DNA of 64,000 bases from Paralichthys olivaceus (lineage: Eukaryota > Chordata > Actinopteri > Pleuronectiformes > Paralichthyidae). The stretch lies in the NCBI RefSeq assembly GCF_024713975.1, contig NC_091093.1:1736001-1800000 (forward strand), in the 5' to 3' direction. Shown in pieces: positions 1-9,284 of the stretch; the first letter of the stretch is position 1; every line of letters begins with the position of its first letter. A program made the position numbers and the translations under genes. The notes under the pieces were generated by a model. The model saw only the letters and a list, made by a program, of their open reading frames with translations. It had not been told where the DNA came from and did no database searches.

Positions 1-76
1 ATTTATTCATGAAGTGTACATTATATCTGAGTTTATTTGATCTTTCGCCATTGGGGAAAATGAATAACTCCATTAC

Positions 77-536
77 CAGACTGAACATTGTGCAGCTGGA
101 CTCTGATGTGGTTGTCCCTGTCAGAGCGGGTTTGTTCATGGTTGAATCCCAGAGCATGGAGCAGCTCATGCTGGACGGTTCCATGGTAAAGGCATCCGCT
201 ACGGGACAGAGACACCACCTGCTTACCACCACGACGTCCAACATAAGAGTAGCAGCTAGACAGGATGAGACATAAGTTGAAGATCAGTGATGTTTGACCA
301 CAGCTTTCAAGGCAAACTCTTCAATTATATCAATTTCTTACCCATTCTGAGACTCAATGCTTAGCCAGTCACGGTCGCTGCTTCTGCTGGGCCTAAAGCG
401 GATGCAGGAGAAGGAGGAGAAGGATTCCAGTCCACGGGTGATGATGGCCTTCTCTCGGGAGGCTGTGGTACCGCACAGCATTATGTTTTTTTTAACATCC
501 CACAGCACAGAGAAACAGAGGAACATGTTAGCAACA

Positions 537-577
<41 letters not shown>

Positions 578-2415
578 CACACACACAGTATTAGGCTTTT
601 ATAAGCTATGTGGAATTTATGCTTGGCTGTAATGGAAGCATTTCATGTTTCACTTGAATTCAGAATGGATTAAGACTAATGTGCAGGGTTTGGTGTCATT
701 TGGGCTTTTTCTGATACTGGTACTAAATTGTTTCTTTTGAAAAGGTTCAGGTGACTTTATAAGAGTGGATATGCTAGAGCTAATTGGAAGATGAAATTAT
801 ATATATTAAATATTCTTTATAGTATAGTTAACTTATTATTAAAATAAAATAAATAAGTCCAAAACTCTTGTATGTACAAATGTACTTAACATAGTTACAT
901 TCTAAATAAAACCCAACCCAACTAAATTAAGTAGGCAATGTGCTGACAGAACCATGCATGTGCTATGATGTTTATGTTGCCTTTAAGCAGGGCAACTATT
1001 TCAGTACATAGCTCATGGAAATCTGCATTCTGATTCGGTCCACGGTCCAGTAGGTAATATTATATTCTAATATATTGAGAAAACTTTGGGTGGGTATTTC
1101 ATTATTAGGGTGTTCATATTTGGGCCAATAAGGTATATGAGTAAAGTTGTTGAGCACAGACCAAAGATTCAAGGATGTTGTCAAAAATATACCTAAGAAT
1201 GCTGTTTGGACAATTGCTTAGCACTTTAATTCACAGTTTTTCATTAATCCTTATTCAATTTGATTTTATCCTGACTGTCGTTTGGATTTTAAATAATCCG
1301 TCTTTAAAAATGTAGTCATTCAAGTCATGACTCCAGAGGACAAGAGTGATGCTAAACATGAGTTCACAGGCAAATTGGCAGCCAACATGCTGGTTTGATC
1401 ACTCAAACCTTTTGACACCAGCGACCACCTGCAGTTTGACTCACAGGTTTTTATCTGATACTCACAGAAGTGATTAGTGATGTAATAAGGAATGTAGACC
1501 TTCCCGTCACTCCACTTGCCCCACATGCAGCCTCGGCTGGTGCAGGGGTCAGCATTTTTCTCTGCCTCGCTGCCAATGGCAATGTCTCCTCCAATCAGGA
1601 TGGGATCATTGTTGGAGCGGACTAAAACACATCATATAACATAATCGATTATTTAAATACCTGTTAAGGTATCACTAATAAATTATGAGTTGAAGAAATG
1701 TAAGCATCAACAGTCTACATGAAACTCATCAGCTCACACTCACTCAGATTATTGTTGGCTCTCTCTAGAAGTTCAGAGACTGAAAGATCCCCTGAGTCCA
1801 CTTCTGTAATCTCCTGTGCTCAATGAAATCAGCAGCAGCAACACAATTTTATTTTGCAGAAAAATACACCAGTCCTTATACAGTACATATCAATACAATA
1901 GGTCTGATTGTACATACCTGCCTGCAAGTAGGAAAGAAGAAACAAACATGTTGAGTTATTAGAAAAACAATATGGAATTACAATCAAAAGACGTACTCAG
2001 CCAAATAACCAAAAAATTGTCTCAAATTAAAAATAATAAAGATGGGAGGTTAAGAGATGCCAACTTAGCATAATAGAACCTAAGTTTATTGTACAGTTAA
2101 ACAACAGTCTACAGATGCAAAAAGGCCACTCTGTGTCAAAAATATTCAGCTTTCACTTAAAATAAAGACTTAACCTCAAATAAGAGAATTAACAACTTTT
2201 TTGTGACTGACAGATGACAGACTTCTTCTGTGACACAGGAGGCCTATCATGGTTGAGACTAACTAAAAAACAATATGTAGCTTTAAACAATTTATAACAT
2301 GTATACTGTGATTAAATGGGCCTTTGTACGGTCTTACCTCATTGCTGGCCCAACAGCAGGCAGACAGAAGCAGTAGAGTTAGAGCTGAGATCGTTAAACC
2401 AGACATGATAGACAT
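77..2415 (-). CDS. Astacin gene A: six-cysteine astacin metalloprotease (hatching enzyme/nephrosin-like), 3' part missing
   Basis: Predicted secreted zinc endopeptidase, minus strand, interrupted by introns. Coding exons: 2338-2415 (signal peptide, MSIMSGLTISALTLLLLSAC...), microexon 1918-1921, 1744-1818, 1466-1621, 342-462 and 77-255. The exons for the Met-turn and C-terminus lie left of the window. Visible parts are the propeptide, the LIGGDIA segment with the GD of the astacin propeptide switch, mature N-terminus [10 protein letters not shown] with the two extra cysteines of fish six-cysteine astacins, and the zinc site [19 protein letters not shown]. The zinc ligands are the three His and the base is the Glu. 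All visible splice sites are plausible, including the exon-4 donor GTGAGT that copy B has lost. Exon 4 could instead start at 1813 (CACAG|GAG), spliced directly from exon 2 without the microexon. An upstream in-frame ATG exists only in the unspliced DNA, so I start at 2415. Family call is firm; assignment to hatching enzyme, nephrosin or another subfamily is open. Confidence 0.9.
538..592. repeat. (AT)n/(AC)n microsatellite in astacin A intron
   Basis: Alternating TA followed by CA dinucleotides in the intron upstream of exon 6. The equivalent place in the right arm (about 16615-16625) has no such tract, so it expanded in the left copy or was lost from the right. Confidence 0.9.
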
Positions 2416-2533
2416 CCCAGCAGACCTGCAGGGAAAAGACAGCATTGAGCTAGTTTCTCCTCAGTGTAAAAACTGAATCAAAACCAAACAATCAAACTTT
2501 GATTCAGGTGTAGACATTAGCAGCCTAGCTCAC

Positions 2534-2587
2534 CTATGATCCTCTATGTGGACTTGTGTATCTGTAGTTTGGCTCCAGGCTTTTATA
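2534..2587 (-). promoter_or_regulatory. TATA box and non-coding leader exon of astacin A
   Basis: TATAAAAG reads on the minus strand at 2587-2580. A short leader exon ends at 2534 with a CATAG|GTGAGC donor. The next acceptor, CCCTGCAG, opens the signal-peptide exon at 2425. Gene B has the same arrangement in mirror image. The transcription start, about 30 bp below the TATA box, is inferred. Confidence 0.75.
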
Positions 2588-3579
2588 GATGTTCAGGTTT
2601 GTTGGTTGGACCAAATATGGATTATCTGAGTCCAGTAAAACGTGTAGTGTCAGCAGAGCTGGCACGCTTATCAGTCTCATTACATTTAAACAGATATGAG
2701 ACAGAAATACCCCCAAAGCATTATCAGTGGGAAAACAGACGTTTGTTGCATTTTCCATCATAACAGGTGGAATTAATGGAGAAAGTCACTGATGTCCTCA
2801 ATTTTATCTCAATTTCCATGGGGTGCCCTTATTTAATATGTAATTAGTGTGATGAGTGTTCAGTTCTCAGTTGATCTGAGGTATTTCATACTTTATTAAT
2901 GAAACCATATTTATGTGCTTAAATTAAAAAGATAACGATATAGTTTGACACGTCAGCTTTACAAAATAATAGCAACATATGTACAATGTGATGAAGCACA
3001 GCTTATTTCCATTTTTCCACCTCTTGTAAAAGGACAAATTCAAAGGAGAACTAAATAATCTAAGGCAGTCTTTTACAAAACTACAAAATGAATTGCTATT
3101 TGATCCATGGCTCATTCCATTAAGAATGCTGAACTGGATACAATTTGTAAATTTAAAATTTTACCAGGATTAAAAAGGGACTAGTTCTCACAGGTGTGTT
3201 TTTTTACGTGGACAGAAAAATAATTATCAACCACAATCTTACATTTGATCACAAACATGAAAATAATCTGCTATAGGTTACTCTGAATTCCTGAATTTTT
3301 ATCTTTTTTCTGATTATACAAAACAGTTCAAATCTTGTTGAGTTTAATGCTGTTACATTACTTTAATCTTTCCAGGTTAAGATATGTACATGTAGTGGCA
3401 CACAGAAACAGACGGACAGGGTTAAGACATGTGAATATGCTACTTTAATCAGTTTTAGCATTTATCCAGCTTCCTAGAAGTTTATAATGCAAGTGAAAAT
3501 TTGGTGATTAGGACAGCCTGAAGCAATTTCAGTTTGGGTCTCCCCATCTGCTCCTGAATAAGAGCAAGTTTCTCCTTTA

Positions 3580-4360
3580 AAGACAAAAAATAAGTCATGT
3601 TATTGTGACATGCAGAAATATAAAAACAAATAATACATTAACAGATTAAATGAATTAAAGAATAACCTTTGCAGTTGTGCTGCTTCTGAAATATCCCACC
3701 AGATTCCTTGCCTTCGAACGAATTGTGGACAGGACTGGGTTCTGATCAAGAGCCTTTTTTACAATGAGATTGAGAATGAATGGGCAATGCAAATGGCACG
3801 TCGGATCACTACCACATGCAATGATGTTGGCTGCACCATCACCAGGCAAGTTGTTTTTGAAATTATCCCCCATTCCTCCATGAGGGACGTCATCACATTA
3901 GCCAAATTGACTGCACCTGACTGCAGACCGGTGTTTTTATCTATATAATGACACGTCACAGCCAGGTATGCATCCATGTTAATGGATGTCCACATATCTG
4001 CGGTCAAGGTGACTGCTGCAATATTCTGCACTCCAGCTTTGGCTTTGCTTTTCTCACTCTGGTATTTCTCCTCCACCATTGCCTTTACAGCCTAAAGAAA
4101 AGGAAGAAAATAAAAGAAGAAATAATAACCACTGTGTGAAATTCAATAGTGTTCGCATGCTCATGCTTCCATCGTCACCAAACACACCTTTCTTGTTGGG
4201 AGGACGTAGGTTGGATCCAGTTTGGCCAAAAACGTCCTAAATCCTGTGTCCTTTACTATGCTGAATGGCTGGGTGTCTTTCACAATCATTGCCACCAAGG
4301 CCTCATCCAGCTCCTTCTTTCTGGTCCCTGGGAGAAAAAGTGACAAGTTTTTTTAAATAT
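3580..4360 (-). pseudogene. hAT transposase relic (ZBED/Ac type)
   Basis: Three minus-strand frames read as consecutive pieces of one hAT transposase. Positions 4161-4346 give an N-terminal stretch with MIVKDTQPFSIV and LDPTYVLPTRK. Positions 3759-4079 give the catalytic-core start, with TADMWTSINMDAYLAVTCHY. Positions 3655-3873 give a segment with LNLIVKKALDQNPV. The frames are joined only through an intron-like gap and frameshifts, and no C-terminal dimerisation region is seen, so this is dead. It lies directly inside the left arm boundary and beside the younger hAT element. Confidence 0.8.
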
Positions 4361-4416
4361 AGTATTAGTTCTGTCGACATTATTACAGGTGATTAGGAAA
4401 TATGTCATGAAAAGTA

Positions 4417-4472
4417 TTTTTTAATTGCCACATTTACCCCACATGCTTTGCATGAAAATAATGGGGTAAATG
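4417..4472. repeat. Half of a hairpin target split by a hAT insertion
   Basis: The segment ending ...attgccacatttacccc at 4440 is complementary to ggggtaaatg at 4463-4472 continued by tggcaattaaaaaa after 9224. Without the hAT element and one 8-bp duplication, the two pieces form a stem of about 23 bp around a 22-bp loop. Confidence 0.75.
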
Positions 4473-4834
4473 CAGGGCTGGACTGGGAGAACAAAACGGC
4501 CCGGGCATTTTTTGGCTCAGACCGGCCCACATAATTAGCGGAGCACATCTGCCATTAAATTGACGTAACTTATGTCTTCTAAATGTACAAACATTCTGGC
4601 CTAGTGGAAAAGGTGCACAATTTAACTAAAAAAACTCTCTTTCAGGTACCAAAAAAACACCAGGAAATGTGCAGTGACTTCACACTCAATTGTTTATTTA
4701 AAATGAATCTATAAATTTGTCATGATAGCTGGCAGAAAACCTGGACGTTGAGAGAAGAGAGCCTCTGGCAGCTGCCGATGAATTGGCCTTATCTGCTCTC
4801 TTCAGTCCAATCAGCTCCTTGGACAGAGAGAGGG

Positions 4835-5370
4835 GGGGGCACATACCCACTCTGATGTTAGGCACATACAACATCAGATTTTTAACGCTTTTATGTCGTG
4901 GTAATGTGGATATGTTTACTCACTTGGTGCATAGCCTTGTCTGCGCTCTTCAGTTCCAATCAGCTCTTTGGGCACACACACTACAGTCAATCAAACACTC
5001 ATGAAACCTACAGATAGCCACACACACACACACACAGGGGGGGGGGGGGACATACCCACTCTGATGTTAGGCACATACAACATCAGATTTGTAACACTTT
5101 TATGTTGTGGTAATGTGTATATGTTTATATGTTTACTCACTTGGTGCATAGCCTTGTCTGTCTACACCGACTACAGTCCATCAAACACTCATGAAACCTA
5201 CAGATAGACACACACACACACAGATAGAGAAGAGGAGGGGGTCGCATGCACACTTTGATGTTAAGCACATACAAGCTCATAAAAAATCTGGTTTGCAACA
5301 AGTTAATTATGTTCTGGTGAGGTGTAAATGTTTACTCACTTGGTGAATAGCTGACTTCACCGGAACCAAC
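4835..5370. repeat. Three tandem units of about 170-200 bp inside the hAT element
   Basis: Units start near 4837, 5041 and 5236. Each begins with a G run followed by a segment like acatacccactctgatgtta, then a stretch ending tactcacttggtg. Units 1 and 2 also share tcaaacactcatgaaaccta and are separated by CA tracts. Unit 3 is more diverged. They lie between the transposase stop and the element's left end. Confidence 0.82.
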
Positions 5371-5894
5371 GCTCACAAACCCCGTCAATCCAGTAAGAAC
5401 TATGTACATGTGAAGCCCTAGAGGGACAGGATTTCATAAAGAGGAAGACACAGAGAAGTGAGACTTGAATACATTACGTGTGTGTGTGTGTGTGTGTGCT
5501 TGTGTGCGTTTGTGTTTGAATCAGATTGATTTCTTCTCACTTACCCAGAAACCAAACGTCTGTCCATCTCCAAAAACAATCCTCACAATCCAATCTCACA
5601 ATCCTGAAATGGAAACCCTAAAAACAGTAAATAACAGAAAAGGATGTAATGCATGTTAAAGGGGGGGAAAGGGAAAAAGTTTTAATTTCAAGCCAAACAA
5701 TTACATTCATTTCCATAACTATAATACTTACTTTGTGAAAGCAAGTCGTCGCCACAACCTGAGACAGAGGCTTCCTAAAAGGAAAAAGAAGACAATCAAC
5801 AATGAAAGTGTTATGCCTTTTATTCCTTACTATCAAGTTTAGGTAATTTTGAAGAGAAACAAAACTAAACTAATATTAAAAATATTGTCTTACT

Positions 5895-8800
5895 TTAGTA
5901 GAGTAGGAGCTTCCGAAGCAGTTCACTTTTTTCGGCCACTCTGTCTATGACACTGTCTGTGTCCAATCCCATGAGGATGTCCTTTTCTGTGGACATCAGC
6001 ATGAAGGCCTCCAATTTACCAGCAGATAAGCTGCTCCTCAGCCTGCTCTTGATGAATTTCAAAGTTGAAAATGATCTTTCACAGGCTACCTGTGTCACTG
6101 AGAGTGTCAGCAGATATTTGTAGGACAGAGAAAGAAGAGGGTATGCGTCTGTGAGCAGGTTGAATCTGAGGAGAATCTGGTAGCAACACAGGGGGCAGTT
6201 TTTACATGAGGCACAGGCTTTGCTGACAATTTTCATCTCCTCTGGGTCTCCACCAGGTCCTTCCTCCACAGTACGGGATGTGTACTCATCTAGTGGTGGA
6301 TGTTTCAGCATGTCCCACTGGCTTGCCAAGCTTTCAAGTTCAGATTGTAAATTTGATATGGTTGCCGAATTGTTAAATTTGATGAGACATCTGCTTAGGT
6401 CTTTCAGTGCAGACTCAGGAAGACCACTGGTTTTGATATCTGGGAAGTTTTGGGGGTCCAGAATTGAGAGGTCTGCATACAGATTGCTGTTATCGAGGAA
6501 TCGTCTTTGCATGGCCTCAATAACGGTGTCCATAATTTGGTTATGGACTTTAACCTCATACGTCTTGCTTTGGTCATTGGAAGTTTAATCCTGGGCCATC
6601 TCTCCTGGCATGGACTTCTTCTTCTGTTGCCTCCTCTGCGGTAGTGAAACCTCCACCTCCATGCCCATCTCCTCATCCTGCTCCTCCAGCTTGTCATTTG
6701 CCCACTTCACAATACTCTCTGTTGCATCCTTGACTGTCTGGAAATCTCTTCCCATCTCCTTAAGGGCCTCTTGTGTGGACATCACCATCCTGTGGGCAGA
6801 GAGGATGTCCATCCCGCCTGTTTGGAGGTATTTGGATAGTGGGGTGGTCTTCTCAAATATCCGCAAGAATAATTGCGCGGTCAGGATGGTCTCGTGTCTG
6901 AGAAGGCCATCTTTGTATCCCCTTGCTTTGGATCTTACATTTGACTTCACTGTCGTCTGGTCTTGAATGGCTGAAAGGGTGCACAGAACATCAATGTAGA
7001 GACAGTCCTGCGGTTTCCCAAATGAGCCAAACACTTTCTCTAAGGCATCATGCTTTGCCCACCAGCGTGTCTCTCCAATGGGTGCTATGCGCTTGTGCCT
7101 GCTGCTGTGGCTTTCCTTCTCCCATACGTTCATTCTCTGATGAGATTCTCGGATGAACACAGCGATGTCATTCAGGAGATGAAAAAGAGATCCACTCTCT
7201 ATCACAATTTCAGTGGTGTCAGAAAGAATGAGATTGAGCACATGAGAGTAGCACCACACATGGACATGGTGAGGAGATTGTGATGACAAGAGTGAAGAGA
7301 AGCCTCTGTATCTTCCCTGCATGTTGGCAGCTCCATCTGTGGCATTTCCGATGCAGAGGCTTTTGTCTAAGTTCAGACCATCAAGCACATCACTCAACAA
7401 CTGAACAAAGGCCTCTCCTGTGGATGAACTGCACATTACCACAGCAACAAGCCTCTCGTTTACAGTCTCATTGACGTACCGAAGCACAACTGAGCACTGG
7501 TCTTGTGCTGTGATATCCTGTGTTGTGTCCAGTTGTAAAGTAAACATGCCGGCTTTTTGAATTTCCGTGCCGATGTTGTCTTTGATCATCTTAAGGATTG
7601 TGTCAATCACTGAGTTGACAGTCGATTTAGACAGCAGAGTGACAAGGGAACCCCTGCCTCTTGAGCCTGATGCAGATTCATGGAGCTTTTTGCTTTTATG
7701 AATTATGTCATTGAGATGTTCTTTCAATGCCACATCATATTTCCCCAGCAAAAGTATCATCTCCAAAAAGTTGCCATGATCAAGGCTGCTGTCCTCTAGA
7801 GTATAAGCAGCCTCATTGTCTTCGTGCCTGTAGCTTAGCCCCCTCTTTCCAATCACTCTGACCACTTCCACCACACGGTCTAACACCTGCCGTCTCTTCT
7901 TGATCTGCTCTCTATGAGCAGTTAGCTGTCTTCCTCTAAGCAGGCTGTTTATGTCAGATTTTGAGCAGTTTAGAAAATAAGCTTCAGCACAAGCTCTATG
8001 TGCCATGCTTTTTTCATGCTCTTCTGCTCTCTGGTGAGCATGTCTGCAGTCAGACATTCCAGACATTGCTAAAGGCCAAGCATACAAAACAAAATAAAGC
8101 AGGACGTTGATCACAGTATGTCAGCCACTTCCTGCTTGTACCTTCTTTGTTTGTGAAGACCTTTCCTATTGGGTTTGGAGCATCTTGCTTTGGATGGTGG
8201 TTCAAAAAAGTTTGCAGTGTAGCACGGTCTGGACGGCAAAAGTAGTCAACATCTGCCTCAACAGTCTTGCTTGACTAGAAAAGAACAGAGGGATCAATTA
8301 TTAATTACAAATAATACAATACTTAAACTAAATATCCAAATGTATATTTATTTGTAGTAACATTAATGCTTAAATGTTATATTTTATTTGGAAATATCCA
8401 AATAAGTTATACTGTATTCATCTCCATTAAGTCATTTTAATATCTTTAAATTACCCATATTTAGAACACTGTAGGATATCTCTAAAATATGCCACGTTTT
8501 AAAAATGCAATTTTATAGACGTGTGTATCGTGGGGCTATGCTGTGTGCTTGCTTATCCTTCAGGCATGATAGCGTGCAGCATGACTATTCATCTAGCATT
8601 TTCATTAGCATATTAGCATAGCCGTTTGTCACAACTATTACGCATCATTTTCATATCGCTGCGGCTGGCTAAATTCAAATCCATCATCTAAACGTATTAT
8701 CCTTATGTTAATAGCTGCTTACCTGGTGCACCGGCAGCGGCTCACTCAGTCCATGACCCTCGGATTCGGACTCATCATCTCCTCCTCCCTGTTCATGGCT

Positions 8801-9049
8801 AGTACTAGCGTCACCCTCTTCCACCATCTGTGCTGTCTCCATGGGTGGATCGCTACAGCTAGCCCCCTCGCCCTGTCCAATGGTGCTGGTGGTGCTTGAT
8901 TCACCTGAGGTGGAGGGGGCTCCCGAAACACCTCCACTGAACATGTCTGTTATTTTAGAACATTTTCCGGCGTCTGCGGCTAGATTTTTGAGCCTTTTGG
9001 CCCTGAGCTTTTCAGCTCCACCTTTATGTTTACGCTTTGGTTTGTCCAT
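5895..9049 (-). pseudogene. hAT transposase (TTF zinc finger, ZMYM1-like), one stop and one frameshift
   Basis: Exon 1, 9049-8723, encodes 109 residues beginning MDKPKRKHKGGAEKLRAKRL and ends at a CAG|GTAAGC donor. Exon 2 begins at 8274 after CTAG and opens with a TTF-type zinc-finger segment (RKWLTYCDQRPALFCFVC). The frame then shifts near 8070. The long frame that follows (read from there down to 6588) holds the catalytic core with LQLDTTQDITAQDQCSVVLR and CIGNATDGAANMQGRYRGF. A TAA at 6585-6587 interrupts it, but the same frame continues to 5895 with the hAT C-terminal dimerisation region (VACERSFSTLKFIKSRLRSS). As written it cannot make full-length protein. It resembles vertebrate zinc finger MYM-type 1-like genes, but the flanking transposon ends show it is the element's own gene. 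Confidence 0.85.
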
Positions 9050-9284
9050 TGCCGTCTTCCACTCTCGCAAACTCGCGGCCGAGGGCCGTCAACATGACAT
9101 CGTGGGCCGCCGGTTTCAAAAAAAAAAAAAAAAGAACCGGGGGCGGCCGTCGGCCCTCGAGGGAAGTCGGCCCACCGGGAAAATGCTCGGTATGCCAGAT
9201 TGCCAGTCCAGCCCTGGGTAAATGTGGCAATTAAAAAATATCGATTGTAGGAACATACTTTTCATGATTAATCTTCTTGCCTTG

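Larger units (their letters stand above)
1..3517. repeat. Left arm of a large inverted duplication
   Basis: This stretch is the reverse complement of 13701-17156, with few substitutions and several small indels. It carries exons 1-7 of astacin gene A plus about 0.9 kb upstream of its promoter. Antisense frames across exon 7, exon 2 and the promoter give the same peptides in both arms. The inner edge is the shared ggacagc/gctgtcc. The outer edge lies beyond the window start, so the true arm length is unknown. Near 3377-3440 this arm keeps about 50 bp that the right arm lacks. Confidence 0.93.
4473..9216 (-). mobile_element. Near-complete hAT DNA transposon with terminal inverted repeats and 8-bp target duplication
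   Basis: The left end reads CAGGGCTGGACTGG at 4473 and the right end reads CCAGTCCAGCCCTG ending at 9216, a 14-bp perfect terminal inverted repeat. The flanking octamer ggtaaatg occurs at 4465-4472 and again at 9217-9224. Eight-base duplications and CAG-starting ends are hAT hallmarks. The element is about 4.7 kb and carries a two-exon transposase gene on the minus strand. It also holds a run of three tandem repeat units near the 3' end and a GC-rich hairpin near the 5' end. The perfect duplication and long open frames argue for a geologically recent insertion. Confidence 0.92.

Noticed and set aside
9-275. 88-residue plus-strand open frame at the window start
   Set aside because: It is the antisense of astacin A exon 7; the same frame appears opposite exon 7 of B.
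2534-2763. Overlapping 75-residue frames on both strands, repeated at 14450-14679
   Set aside because: They cover the astacin promoter and leader exon, and are repeated only because of the inverted duplication. No domain is present.
4835-5370. Possible CRISPR-like array
   Set aside because: The repeat units are about 170-200 bp, few in number and inside a eukaryotic hAT transposon. There is no short-repeat/spacer pattern.
5895-9049. A domesticated host gene of ZMYM1 type
   Set aside because: The frame is bounded by the element's own inverted repeats and target duplications, and carries a stop and a frameshift.
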